From assembly GCF_001877785.1 (NCBI RefSeq), contig NZ_MINN01000072.1:1-51049 (forward strand): a stretch of 51,049 bases of DNA, in the 5' to 3' direction. How positions within the stretch are numbered: the stretch's first letter is position 1; every line of letters begins with the position of its first letter. The translations under genes and the position numbers were made by a program. The stretch comes from Rossellomorea aquimaris (GTDB taxonomy: Bacteria > Bacillota > Bacilli > Bacillales > Bacillaceae_B). Below are positions 31,388 through 40,182 of the stretch, one piece after another. Under the pieces are notes generated by a model that did no database searches, was not told where the DNA came from, and saw only the letters and a list, made by a program, of their open reading frames with translations.

Positions 31388-32811
31388 GGTCGCGCCCCCT
31401 CCCTTGACTGAGATTCCCATTTCCGCACATCTGTAAAATGCCCCATGATCGCGGCAGCTGCCGCCATTTCAGGACTCACCAAATGTGTCCGGGCATTTCT
31501 TCCCTGTCTGCCTTCAAAATTACGATTGGACGTCGATGCACACCGTTCACCCGGCAGCACAATATCGTCGTTCATCCCCAGGCACATACTGCAACCTGAT
31601 TCACGCCATTCAAAACCCGCTTCTGTAAAAATGGAATCAATCCCCTCTCTTTCAGCTTGATGTTTCACTTGTTGAGATCCAGGCACGACTAATGCCGTCA
31701 CGGAATCAGCCACTTGATATCCCTTTACAATGCCGGCAGCTTTCCGGAGATCTTCTATCCGGCTGTTGGTACACGACCCGATAAACACTTTATCGATTGG
31801 AATGAAATTCATCGGTGTTCCCGGTATCACCCCCATATACTTCATGGAATTCTCTGCAGCTTTCCGCTGCTCTTCTGGCAGCTCATTTAATGAAGGAACA
31901 AGTGAATCGATCCCAGTGACCTGGCCGGGATTGGTCCCCCATGTCACCTAGGGAACGACTTCAGATGCGTCCACTTCAATCGACAAGTCAAAAACCGCAT
32001 CACTATCCGTATAAAGCTCTTTCCATTCTGTAAGAGCCTGCTCCCACTCTCCATCCACCGGCGCATATTTCTTTCCTTTCAGATAATCGAACGTCTTTTG
32101 ATCCGGCTGAATGAGTCCTGCTCTCCCTCCCATTTCAATCGACATATTGCAAACCGTCATTCTCTCTTCCATTGAAAGACTGCGGATCGCCTCACCCCGA
32201 TATTCGATCACATGTCCAGTGGCAAAATCATGACCGAACTTCCCGATGATCGTGAGGATGAGATCCTTCGCAGTCGTGCCAGCCGGAAGGGAACCGCTTA
32301 CATTTATTTCGAGCGTTTTGGACTTGTACTGCTTCAACGTCTGAGTTGCCAATACATGCTCGACTTCACTCGTCCCAATTCCGAAGGCAAGCGCCCCGAA
32401 CGCACCGTGAGTGGACGTATGGCTGTCTCCGCACACAATCGTCTGACCGGGCTGGGTCAATCCAAGTTCAGGTGCAATGACATGGACAATCCCCTGAAAT
32501 TCACTTTCTAAATCGAAAAGCTCGATTCCAAACTGTTTGCAGTTTTCTGCCAGCGCCTCCACCTGCTCCTTCGCAAGTTTATCTTGAAAAGGGGCGGATC
32601 GGTTCCTCGTGGGTATCGCATGATCCATCGTCGCAAGTGTCAAATCCGGCTTCCGAACATACCGCTTCTTCATCCTCAACCCTTCGAAGGCTTGGGGAGA
32701 GGTCACTTCATTCACCAAATGAAAATCGATGTATAAGAGAGAAGGCAGCCCCTCTTCTTCCCGTACGACATGATTGTCCCAAATCTTTTCATATAACGAT
32801 TTAGCCACCAT
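31384..32811 (-). pseudogene. leuC: LeuC-type hydro-lyase large subunit with in-frame amber codon
   Basis: Two open frames (31948-32811 and 31384-31947) lie in the same frame, separated only by TAG at 31948-31950. The 5' part has [20 protein letters not shown]; the 3' part has [12 protein letters not shown] and CSMCLGMN, the three Cys that hold the [4Fe-4S] cluster. The break reads [16 protein letters not shown]. Homologues usually have Gln in the P-Q-V-T-W-G motif, so a single CAG to TAG change explains it. The truncated product would lack the whole cluster. It is either a true nonsense mutation or a base error; the rest of the gene is well preserved. Confidence 0.88.
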
Positions 32812-32819
32812 TTTCCCCC

Positions 32820-34022
32820 CTATACGATATTCTCATTCTCCAACTCTCTTAATTGTTCTTCCTGAAGTCCTAACAGCTCGATATAAATCTCTTCATTGTG
32901 CTTGCCCATCCGTTCTGCACCAGGTTCTTTGACCTTCCCCGGTGTACGGCTCAGCTTTGGTACAACGCCCGGCATCGGGAACTCACCCAGCTCCGGGTGC
33001 TTGACGTTGATGATCATTTCCCTTTCCTTATAGTGAGGGTCCTCCAGGATTTCCTTGGCTGTGTAAATCAATCCTGACGGAACGCCTTTCTCTTCTAAAA
33101 TATGCAGGGCATCCTTCGCATTGAGCGATTTGGTCCACTCCTCGATTAAAGAATCCAAAAGTTTCATATTTTCTCCTCTGGCGTGATGGGTTGCAAATCT
33201 TGGATCCTCACTGAGTTCCGGCTGCCCCATTGCCTCGCATAAGCGTTTAAACACCCCGTCGGCATTTGCCCCGATCACGATATAAGTCTTATCCAATGTA
33301 AAATAAATATTGGACGGCGCAACACCGGGCAGGATATTCCCCATCCTCTCCCTTATGTAACCAGCCAGCATGTAATCCGGGATCAGGCTTTCCATGATGG
33401 AAAAGACAGATTCATAGAGGGCCGTATCCACCACTTGCCCCTTCCCTGATTTCGTTCGTTCATGGACAGCCACGAGACACCCGATCGTAGCAAATAAAGC
33501 TGTAAGAGTATCCCCTACAGAGACCCCTATCCTTGATGGCGGACGATCTTTGAATCCTGTCACATTCCTCAGGCCACCCATTGCTTCCCCGACACTTCCG
33601 AACCCGGCACGGTCCTTATAAGGGCCTGTCTGGCCGAACCCGGACGTTCTGACCATGATCAATTTCGGGTTGATTTCAGACAGGGTTTCATAAGAGAGAT
33701 TCCATTTCTCCATCGTCCCAGGTCTGAAATTTTCGATGACGATATCCGCTTCTTTGACGAGTTCTTTTAAAAGATTTTGGCCTTTTTCTTCGCGCAGATT
33801 CAAAGTGATCGATTTTTTATTCCTGGACTGGATCGGCCACCAGAGACCGACTCCATCCTTTGATTTCCCCCAATTTCTCATCGGGTCGGCTTTCCCCGGC
33901 GGTTCCACTTTGATGACCTCGGCACCAAAGTCAGCTAGCAGCCTTCCGGTGAAAGGTCCTGCCAGCAATGTTCCAAGTTCTATGACACGTAAACCTTCTA
34001 AAGGTAGCGTATGTTCTGCCAA
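32820..34022 (-). CDS. CaiB/BaiF-type CoA transferase
   Basis: About 400 residues of the family III CoA-transferases. Landmarks are [30 protein letters not shown], then [48 protein letters not shown] and [10 protein letters not shown]. It would move CoA between acids, for example succinyl-CoA to a hydroxy-diacid. The usual catalytic Asp segment reads [11 protein letters not shown] here, with Glu but no Asp, as in some subgroups. I place the start at TTG 34022, 7 bases after AGGAGG; an in-frame ATG two codons upstream abuts the ribosome site. It is the first gene of the catabolic operon. Confidence 0.88.
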   Translation of the reverse strand: MAEHTLPLEGLRVIELGTLLAGPFTGRLLADFGAEVIKVEPPGKADPMRNWGKSKDGVGLWWPIQSRNKKSITLNLREEKGQNLLKELVKEADIVIENFRPGTMEKWNLSYETLSEINPKLIMVRTSGFGQTGPYKDRAGFGSVGEAMGGLRNVTGFKDRPPSRIGVSVGDTLTALFATIGCLVAVHERTKSGKGQVVDTALYESVFSIMESLIPDYMLAGYIRERMGNILPGVAPSNIYFTLDKTYIVIGANADGVFKRLCEAMGQPELSEDPRFATHHARGENMKLLDSLIEEWTKSLNAKDALHILEEKGVPSGLIYTAKEILEDPHYKEREMIINVKHPELGEFPMPGVVPKLSRTPGKVKEPGAERMGKHNEEIYIELLGLQEEQLRELENENIV

Positions 34023-34053
34023 TTCCATCCCTCCTGTTTGAATTTTCTTAATC

Positions 34054-34167
34054 TTGTATACAAATTTAAACGCTTGTATACAATAAGTCAATAACTTATT
34101 TAAAAAAGTGTAAATAGACCGCTTACATCATAAAAATATTGTGTTTTCAAAATAGTTTGTATACAAT
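34054..34167. promoter_or_regulatory. Divergent promoters with three TTGTATACAA operators
   Basis: The 10-bp palindrome TTGTATACAA occurs at 34054-34063, 34074-34083 and 34157-34166. The first two are exactly 20 bp apart, on the same DNA face. Minus-strand promoter: TTGACT (34086-34091), 17 bases, TAAATT (34063-34068). Plus-strand promoter: TTGTGT (34139-34144), 17 bases, TACAAT (34162-34167). Each promoter therefore carries operator sequence in its core, fitting repression of both directions by the adjacent GntR protein. Confidence 0.8.
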
Positions 34168-34184
34168 AGGTGTGAGGTGTTGAC

Positions 34185-34832
34185 ATGGATGCATACGAAT
34201 ACATAAAAGGGGCCATCATTGACGGGAAATTCGAACCGGGTATGAGACTGGGAGAGGAATTCCTCGCCAAGGAATTAAACTTGAGCAGGACCCCCATCCG
34301 GGAGGCCATCAAACATTTAGAAGCGGACGGTTTGGTCGTTCCTTTAAAACGCGGAGTCGGAGTGAGGAACTTCACCACAGAAGACATCCGTCAGATTTAC
34401 GACCTGCGTATGATCCTGGAAGGATATGCGGCAAGTCAGGCTGCCATTTACAGGACGGATGACGACATTCGGAAAATGGAAGAAGCGAACATCGTCTATG
34501 AAAAAGTCATCAATGAACATGTACAATCGGATATGGACAGCATTAAAGAAATCGTGGCTGTCAATCAACGATTTCACGAAGTCATCATTCAAGCCGCGAA
34601 CAATGCTCATATCCACTTCCATCTTTCAAAGGTCGTGGTGGTCCCCATCGTATATAGATCATTTTATTGGTACAACGACTACCAGCTTAAGCAATCATTA
34701 GAAGTACACAAAACAATTCTGCAGGCAATTCGCAACAAAGAACCGGAGCGCGCCAAAATTGCGATGCATGAACATATCTATCAAGGCCGCGACCATGTGT
34801 TGAAGCATTTGGAAGAGATAAAAAATAGTTGA
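34185..34832 (+). CDS. GntR-family (FCD) transcriptional regulator
   Basis: A 215-residue FadR-subfamily regulator. The winged helix occupies residues ~5-65 (IIDGKFEPGMRLGEEFLAKELNLSRTPIREAIKHLEADGL). The FCD ligand domain follows, with DLRMILEGYAASQAA, then NQRFHEVIIQAANNAH and HKTILQAIRNKEPERAKIAM. The His and Asp residues of the FCD metal site are present (H in NQRFHE, H in LEVHKT). It is transcribed away from the caiB operon and towards the lyase gene 18 bases downstream. Three palindromes in the shared promoter region are its likely operators. The ligand is presumably the acid or CoA ester catabolised here. Confidence 0.92.
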   Translation: MDAYEYIKGAIIDGKFEPGMRLGEEFLAKELNLSRTPIREAIKHLEADGLVVPLKRGVGVRNFTTEDIRQIYDLRMILEGYAASQAAIYRTDDDIRKMEEANIVYEKVINEHVQSDMDSIKEIVAVNQRFHEVIIQAANNAHIHFHLSKVVVVPIVYRSFYWYNDYQLKQSLEVHKTILQAIRNKEPERAKIAMHEHIYQGRDHVLKHLEEIKNS

Positions 34833-34850
34833 TTATGAGGAGGAAGAGAA

Positions 34851-35735
34851 ATGATTGAGATTTGTGAGGTTGGTCCACGGGATGGTCTTCAAAATGAGTG
34901 CAAGATGGTTACGACAAAAGCCAAAGTAGAACTGATTAATCGTTTGATCGAAGCTGGTATCACCTACATTGAAGCCGTTTCATTCGTTAATCCGAAAGTC
35001 GTTCCTCAAATGGCTGATGCAGAAGAGATTCTCCTTCAGCTCCCGAAAGACAAGGGTGTCAAATATGGAGGCCTCGTCCTCAGCCGCTCGGGTCTCACTC
35101 GTGCTCTTCAAACGGATATCGATTATTTACACGTCGTCACCACAACGAGCGACACATTCAACCTTAGAAATGCAAAGCGGACGGTCGATCAGGCCGTTTC
35201 CGAATTAAGTCAGGTCATCAAAGAAGGCGTTCAGGCGAACAAAGAGGCCGTCGGTGTCCTCGGCACTGCATTCGGCTGCCCTTTCGAAGGGGAAGTCCCC
35301 CTGGATAAAGTACTATTTGCAGCGGATGAATTTATGAAAGCCGGCTGTACATCACTTACCCTCGCCGATACAACTGGAATGGCAAATCCTATCCAGGTAC
35401 AGACTGTCGTTAATGCCTTCAAAGACCAATTCTGCGAAGACCTGTCATTGGGTCTACACTTTCATAACACGCGCGGACTCGGACTCGCCAATACCCTCGC
35501 AGGCTATCAAGCCGGCGTCCGCCTATTCGATTCCTCCATCGCCGGCATGGGAGGCTGCCCATTCGCCCCTAAAGCTGTCGGCAACGTGTGTACGGAAGAT
35601 ATGGTCAATATGTTTCGTGGGATGGATGTTGAAACGAATACCGATCTTGAAAAGCTTCTGGAAACATCAAAATGGCTGGAAGGCATCATGGGACGACCGT
35701 TGGATGGGATGTTGATGAAGGCGGGGATTGCTTAA
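34851..35735 (+). CDS. HMG-CoA-lyase-family enzyme
   Basis: A 294-residue TIM-barrel lyase. The start EICEVGPRDGLQNE holds the metal and proton-transfer residues. HFHNTRGLGLAN supplies the metal-binding His pair. GMGGCPFAPKAVGNVCTEDMV contains the active-site Cys loop seen in HMG-CoA lyases. It would cleave a 3-hydroxy-3-methyl-acyl-CoA to acetyl-CoA and a keto acid. Beside a CoA transferase and hydro-lyase, citramalyl-CoA or a related thioester is as likely as HMG-CoA. AGGAGGAAGAG precedes the ATG. A strong terminator follows at 35821. Confidence 0.88.
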   Translation: MIEICEVGPRDGLQNECKMVTTKAKVELINRLIEAGITYIEAVSFVNPKVVPQMADAEEILLQLPKDKGVKYGGLVLSRSGLTRALQTDIDYLHVVTTTSDTFNLRNAKRTVDQAVSELSQVIKEGVQANKEAVGVLGTAFGCPFEGEVPLDKVLFAADEFMKAGCTSLTLADTTGMANPIQVQTVVNAFKDQFCEDLSLGLHFHNTRGLGLANTLAGYQAGVRLFDSSIAGMGGCPFAPKAVGNVCTEDMVNMFRGMDVETNTDLEKLLETSKWLEGIMGRPLDGMLMKAGIA

Positions 35736-35740
35736 ACCAA

Positions 35741-35807
35741 GGGAACAGATACTCCGGTTTTTAATCAACCAGGGAGGGGTTATCTCGATTGAAAACCGGC
35801 CCCCTCC
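35741..35807. repeat. Degenerate REP-like sequence
   Basis: GGGAACAGATACTCCGGTTTTT resembles the left half of the REP-like family (GGGACAGGTACCCCGGTTCTT). A GGGAGGGG...CCCCTCCC pair follows. It is a weak, decayed copy after the lyase gene. Confidence 0.4.
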
Positions 35808-35820
35808 CCTTAGAACAAAA

Positions 35821-35863
35821 AAGAAAACGGCGTTGACCCACTTAAGGTCAACGCCGTTTTCTT
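35821..35863. terminator. Bidirectional intrinsic terminator
   Basis: A perfect 18-bp stem, AAGAAAACGGCGTTGACC / GGTCAACGCCGTTTTCTT, with a 7-base loop. A-rich and T-rich flanks serve both the plus-strand lyase gene and the minus-strand kinase gene, whose stop overlaps the distal arm. Confidence 0.9.
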
Positions 35864-37115
35864 ATGCCCCAACACCCGGAAACTCAATCACAAACTCCGT
35901 CCCCACCCCTTCCTCACTATCCACACTAATCTTCCCATTAAAGGAATGGATGATTTGATAGCTGACCATCATCCCGAGGCCCGTCCCCTTTTCCTTCAAG
36001 GAATAATAAGGGGATCCAAGTCGCTGGACCTGTTTCGGGTTCATGCCGATTCCCTGGTCCTTGACGGTGATCCTGATGTGTCCGTCGGCAGTTTGATGAC
36101 ATGATAGCGACACGGTTCCGCCATCCGGCATGGACTCCACTGCATTTTTCAAAATATTGAGCATGGATTGGTTAAGCTTCTGTGGGTCTGATCTCATCCA
36201 GCAGTCATCCTGGATGTCTATTTTAAATTCAACCTGCTGATTCACATTGAAGGTTTGAAGCAGCGCTGCTGTGCGCTCTAATTGTTCACTGACATTGACG
36301 GTTTCATAGGTGCTGTTCGAGGGCTTTCCTAAAGCGAGAAAGTCGTGGATGATTTCATTGGCCCGGTCTAATTCTTCAATCGACAGCTTGATGTATTCTT
36401 TCTGGTGATGAGGAAGATCGGGTTCATCGAGGAGCTGAAGAAATCCCCTGCTCACCTGCATGGGGTTGCGGATCTCATGGGCAAATACACCTGTGAGCTC
36501 ACTGATCACCCTGAATCTCTCCGTGTCCTGGACTTCCAGCCTGAGCTGGTGGATCTCACGGATTTTCTCGATCATCACGGTACAGAACCACGTGACGACA
36601 ATTGTAAATAGCAGATGAATACCCTGTACTTTCAAAACGGGGAGAGAGAATCCATTCAAGCCCGCAGATACCATCATGCCGCAGAGACAGTACAGGAACG
36701 ATAATCCCGTTGCAATGATAATCCTTCGTTCCCTGTTCACACGTAAAAATAATCGCTGAACGTACAAAATGACAGGAAGCGTAAGGATGAGCACAACGAC
36801 CGTCGTCACAACCCCGATGCTGATTCCGAAAGTCAGGCGGTATAGAATGATCACGGCTGACAGAAACACGCCGGGCCAAACCCCGAGGTATAACGTTCCG
36901 AATAATAGAGGGATAAACCGGATATCGAGCCTTGCCCCTCCGCCGTATTCAACGGGAAAGGACATGCACAATAGGATGGACACTCCCCATAAAAGGGTCA
37001 TGAACATCTTGATCGACCGGTCCTCTTTCACCTTCTCCAGAATAAACGTAAAGTAACTGAAGATCGGGATAACCATTAATGTAAACTGCAGCAGGAAATC
37101 TTTTACTATACTCAT
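35862..37115 (-). CDS. Membrane histidine kinase, KinB-like
   Basis: A 417-residue sensor kinase. Five or six membrane helices cover residues 1-180, and RLDIRFIPLLFGTLYLGVWPGVFLSA is typical of the 5TM-LYT sensor domain. The HisKA dimerisation domain has the phospho-acceptor His213 in FAHEIRNPMQVSRGFLQLL. The ATPase domain has NILKNAVESMPDGG (N box), KDQGIGM (G1) and EKGTGLGMMVS (G2). B. subtilis KinB, which feeds Spo0F in the sporulation phosphorelay, has the same plan. No response-regulator gene is adjacent, as expected for an orphan phosphorelay kinase. All catalytic boxes are intact. Confidence 0.88.
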   Translation of the reverse strand: MSIVKDFLLQFTLMVIPIFSYFTFILEKVKEDRSIKMFMTLLWGVSILLCMSFPVEYGGGARLDIRFIPLLFGTLYLGVWPGVFLSAVIILYRLTFGISIGVVTTVVVLILTLPVILYVQRLFLRVNRERRIIIATGLSFLYCLCGMMVSAGLNGFSLPVLKVQGIHLLFTIVVTWFCTVMIEKIREIHQLRLEVQDTERFRVISELTGVFAHEIRNPMQVSRGFLQLLDEPDLPHHQKEYIKLSIEELDRANEIIHDFLALGKPSNSTYETVNVSEQLERTAALLQTFNVNQQVEFKIDIQDDCWMRSDPQKLNQSMLNILKNAVESMPDGGTVSLSCHQTADGHIRITVKDQGIGMNPKQVQRLGSPYYSLKEKGTGLGMMVSYQIIHSFNGKISVDSEEGVGTEFVIEFPGVGA

Positions 37116-37149
37116 CAGGGCACCATTCGCCTTCTGTTCTAGGTATCTT

Positions 37150-38046
37150 CTATTTTAGCAAAAATTCAGAAAGTATGGGTGATTCGACCTTATTATTTTG
37201 AAAAAACCGTGTTACCTGGCACCGTGGCTTACTTTTAAATGAAAAAAGTAGAGTGGGAACCGTCCCCACTCTACCCAGGGTAACGAAAGCCTTTTCCCCT
37301 TCAACCTTTGCACTTCCAGTGAATTTTTCTTCACCAAAAGACAGCTCTACCCGAACTTGATAGTCTTTTCCTCTTCTAAAAGCACCCACTTCAACCTCTA
37401 CATCAACTTCTGCCTTGTCTTCGGAAAGAGAGGTTGTTTTCGCAAACACAGAATGAATGCTGGCATATGTCCGTTTTTTCAAATGAACATCTTTCCAAAT
37501 ACCCGCTGCTACAAGCCGTGGGCCCCAGTCCCAGCCCCAATGGCTTTGATTCTTCCTCGTCCAGATCCGTTCCTTGCTGAATCCTGACCAGTAATTTTGA
37601 ACCTTCTCATTCACATGCACATCGATGGGATCGAATTTTACAGCAAGGACGTTTTTGCCTTTTTTCAATTCCCTTGTCACTTCAAAGGAATGGCTGATGA
37701 ACATATTATCCTTTGAACCAAGTTCGACTCCATTCAGGTAAATCGTAGCAAACGTATCGAGCCCCTCAAACAGCAAATCATATCTTTCATCCTTATGTTC
37801 TGTTCCGTCGAATTCAAAGGTGGTACGATACCACCAAACCTTTTCCTCTACCCACTGACATTTCAAATCATTTTGGCCATAGAATGGATCGTCGATTAAC
37901 TTTCGGTCAATCAGGGTGGAATGGACGTCACCAGGAACAGAAGTGGTCATCCAAAAGTAATCAATAAACTCAGGTGCGGCCACCTCCAGTTCACGTGCGT
38001 CCCCCACATCGAATTGCTTAATCTTCCAGTTTTTATTAAGCTTCAT
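37150..38046 (-). pseudogene. Truncated GH2 beta-mannosidase, N-terminal part
   Basis: Only the N-terminal sugar-binding and immunoglobulin-like domains of a GH2 beta-mannosidase remain. LDTFATIYLNGVELGSKDNM and KERIWTRKNQSHWGWDWGPRL (the SHWGWDWGP motif) are diagnostic. Full-length enzymes exceed 800 residues; here homology stops near residue 255, where the frame runs into a REP-like hairpin (37248-37274) and ends at 37150. The catalytic TIM barrel with both Glu residues is lost, so no activity is expected. I placed the start at ATG 38046, 8 bases after AAAGG. A terminator separates it from the GH130 gene. Confidence 0.82.
37248..37274. repeat. REP-like hairpin at the mannosidase truncation point
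   Basis: A perfect 10-bp inverted repeat, GTAGAGTGGG / CCCACTCTAC, with loop AACCGTC. It is nearly the same as the hairpins at 1050 and 50059. It stands about 12 bases from the last recognisable mannosidase codon. Confidence 0.7.
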
Positions 38047-38104
38047 AGAAACAGAACCTTTCATAATAGAGTCACGACAGAACACAAAACCTTTACTAAG
38101 ATAA

Positions 38105-38135
38105 AAGGCCAAAATCATTACCCGATTTTGGCCTT
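38105..38135 (-). terminator. Intrinsic terminator after the GH130 gene
   Basis: A perfect 12-bp stem, AAGGCCAAAATC / GATTTTGGCCTT, with a 7-base loop and TTTTAT following on the minus strand. It ends the ABC-GH13-DUF1861-GH130 transcript before the broken mannosidase. Confidence 0.8.
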
Positions 38136-38145
38136 AATATTGGAA

Positions 38146-39210
38146 TTATTTTAAATAAGTTAATGAATCCATGATTTCCTGCAGGCTTAGCTCAGCGCAT
38201 GCCATTGAAGTATCGGCAACACCGTAATACATTTTTACAACATCGCCTTCAACGACCGCGCCGCATGAGAACACGACATTTCCGAAGAATCCTTCGACTT
38301 CATAGTCTGCTTCTGGCTCAAGGATCGGCTTGTCAGAGCGAGCAATGACCTTTGTTGGGTCTTCGAGGTCAAGCAATACAGCACCCATGCAATAGCGGTG
38401 GTCCGTCGTTGCGCCATGGTAAAGCTCGAGCCAGCCTTTTTCCGTTTTTAACGGAACAGCTCCGCCACCCATGCGGGCACTATCCCACATACCCTCGCGC
38501 AGGCCTAATAAGTATTTGTGATTTCCCCAGTGCAATAGATTAGTAGATTCAGCAATCCACATCTCAGGCTCACCAACACTTCTTGGTACTGGGCGATGAA
38601 GGGCATAGTACTTGCCGTTGATTTTCTCAGGGAAGATTAACACGTCCTTGTTTTCTGGCGCGAAAATCATGCCATGGTGCTCAGTTGTGACAAAATCCTT
38701 TGTTGAAACCATGGATTCGCCAACACCAACAGGTGATACTGCACTGAAATAAATATAATAAGTATCTTCAATCTTTGTAATCCTTGGGTCTTCAATTCCG
38801 AATGTCTCAAGCTCATTTGAAGGGTACACAAAAGGCTTTTCATCAATCGTAAAGTTGTGGCCATCCTTACTGCGGGCAATCCTCAAATACGATAATGAAG
38901 TCAGATAAGCGAAACGGTTCGACTCTTCTGCTTTTTGAATCGTCCGCGGATCTGAAAAATTATAAGCAGGATCATTTAAATTGAATTCCAAAATTTCAAG
39001 CTCGTTCTTTTCTGGATTGTAAACAGGTGATTTCACAATTTCAGGATTCTCACTGATCGGACGCTCTGCGACACGCAGCAGCATGATGATTTCATCATTA
39101 AATGTCGTAATCCCCGCATTGAAAGTGCCAATCACTTCAAAGTCTTCGCGATGCGGTTTTACATCCATCGGTGTCACTACCGGATTCTCTTCATATCTAT
39201 ATACATTCAT
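38146..39210 (-). CDS. GH130 beta-mannoside phosphorylase or hydrolase
   Basis: A 354-residue five-bladed beta-propeller enzyme of GH130. DVKPHREDFEVIGTFNAGI near the N-terminus, then TFGIEDPRITKIEDTYYIYFSA (the conserved GIEDPR with the catalytic Asp), GEPEMWIAESTNLLHWGN, DSARMGGGAVPLKTEKGWLELYHG and YGVADTSMACA are characteristic. GH130 enzymes phosphorolyse or hydrolyse beta-mannosides such as mannosyl-glucose or beta-1,2-mannobiose. The precise linkage cannot be read from the sequence. It is the last intact gene of the importer operon and was probably paired with the now-truncated GH2 mannosidase. Confidence 0.88.
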   Translation of the reverse strand: MNVYRYEENPVVTPMDVKPHREDFEVIGTFNAGITTFNDEIIMLLRVAERPISENPEIVKSPVYNPEKNELEILEFNLNDPAYNFSDPRTIQKAEESNRFAYLTSLSYLRIARSKDGHNFTIDEKPFVYPSNELETFGIEDPRITKIEDTYYIYFSAVSPVGVGESMVSTKDFVTTEHHGMIFAPENKDVLIFPEKINGKYYALHRPVPRSVGEPEMWIAESTNLLHWGNHKYLLGLREGMWDSARMGGGAVPLKTEKGWLELYHGATTDHRYCMGAVLLDLEDPTKVIARSDKPILEPEADYEVEGFFGNVVFSCGAVVEGDVVKMYYGVADTSMACAELSLQEIMDSLTYLK

Positions 39211-39237
39211 GTTGTAATCTCCTCAATTCAGTCAGTT

Positions 39238-40182
39238 TTATTGCTCGTATTGTAAAAATGGATCTGCAATCGTGATTTTTTGCGCTGCGGCATCACTGAT
39301 TCCTGCATAGATATCAGCTGTGCCGTCCGCTTTCCGGACAATTCCGCCGCTGAACACAACATCGACCAGGTCCGGTCGCTTCGAGGCACCCGGAAGGAAA
39401 TTGCTTCTCGTTGCAATCAGCTCCATATCTGAAAATACTCCTGTTTCCGGATCAAGCGCGAACACCATCGGATAATAATGGCGGTCTCCGGCTGCATCGA
39501 ACGAAGCAACGTGGCCAAGTACACCAACCAAGTCATTTACAAGCAGGTGCGGCTCGTTCGCTCCGCCCCATTCTTCATCAATGAACTGATCTTCAAAAAT
39601 AGGAGCCTCATTGATGACTTCAAGCGTCAATTCCTCCAAGGAAGAGATGCGTGCCCAGCCAATCTTCCCTCTGCCGCCCTTTTCACCCTGCGGTCTTGTC
39701 AGCACACCGATGCTGCCATCAGCCAGCTCAACAAGGCGCAGATCCTTCATGCCATCTGGCCCCTTCGCAAACTCTTTTAAACTTGCAATGTTCTTTCCTT
39801 TATAAAACACAGTACGCCATCCAAGTGCATTTTCGATTGTCGAATGCGGGAAAATCTGTACGCCGCCGAGGACTAACTCACCAGCAATCCTTGTGTAAAA
39901 AGGATCCTGCAATTCAAATACAGGCGCGTTTTCCCGCGGAACCCATTCACCGTTTCTTTGGACGAAGAAATAAACGCTGGAATGCTCGCTGTCACGTGAT
40001 TCCACGCGTCCGGCAATGACCTGCTCACCCTCATCTTCAAAAGGAGCTGAAATATTATAGACATCCTTATCACCGACACCAGTGAAAACGATTTTCTCCG
40101 GATTAACCGGCTGCACTTTTGAAGAAAACTCCTCCAAAAGCTGTCCGCAAGTTTTTACCTTACCTTTTATTAAGACCGTCAT
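39238..40182 (-). CDS. DUF1861 (MTP-1) family protein, predicted beta-propeller glycosidase
   Basis: About 314 residues of the DUF1861 family. The repeated pattern of short beta-blades with Asp/Arg motifs (GVGDKDVYNISAPFEDEGEQ, AGRVESRDSEHSSVYFF, GPDGMKDLRLVELADGSIGV, EWGGANEPHLLVNDL) resembles the GH43/GH130 five-bladed propellers. No experimental activity is known to me. Its place between a GH13 and a GH130 gene suggests action on the same imported oligosaccharide. The ATG at 40182 is chosen because AGGAGG lies 9 bases upstream; an earlier ATG abuts the site. It overlaps the GH13 stop by 23 bases. Confidence 0.78.
   Translation of the reverse strand: MTVLIKGKVKTCGQLLEEFSSKVQPVNPEKIVFTGVGDKDVYNISAPFEDEGEQVIAGRVESRDSEHSSVYFFVQRNGEWVPRENAPVFELQDPFYTRIAGELVLGGVQIFPHSTIENALGWRTVFYKGKNIASLKEFAKGPDGMKDLRLVELADGSIGVLTRPQGEKGGRGKIGWARISSLEELTLEVINEAPIFEDQFIDEEWGGANEPHLLVNDLVGVLGHVASFDAAGDRHYYPMVFALDPETGVFSDMELIATRSNFLPGASKRPDLVDVVFSGGIVRKADGTADIYAGISDAAAQKITIADPFLQYEQ

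Noticed and set aside
31948..31950. TAG as pyrrolysine codon in the LeuC-like gene
   Set aside because: The family residue here is Gln, one base from TAG, and there is no sign of a pyl system. Nonsense mutation or base error is simpler.
30779..32811. Leucine biosynthesis operon
   Set aside because: leuA, leuB and ilv genes are absent, and the neighbours are a CoA transferase, lyase and transporters under GntR control, so a catabolic role fits better.
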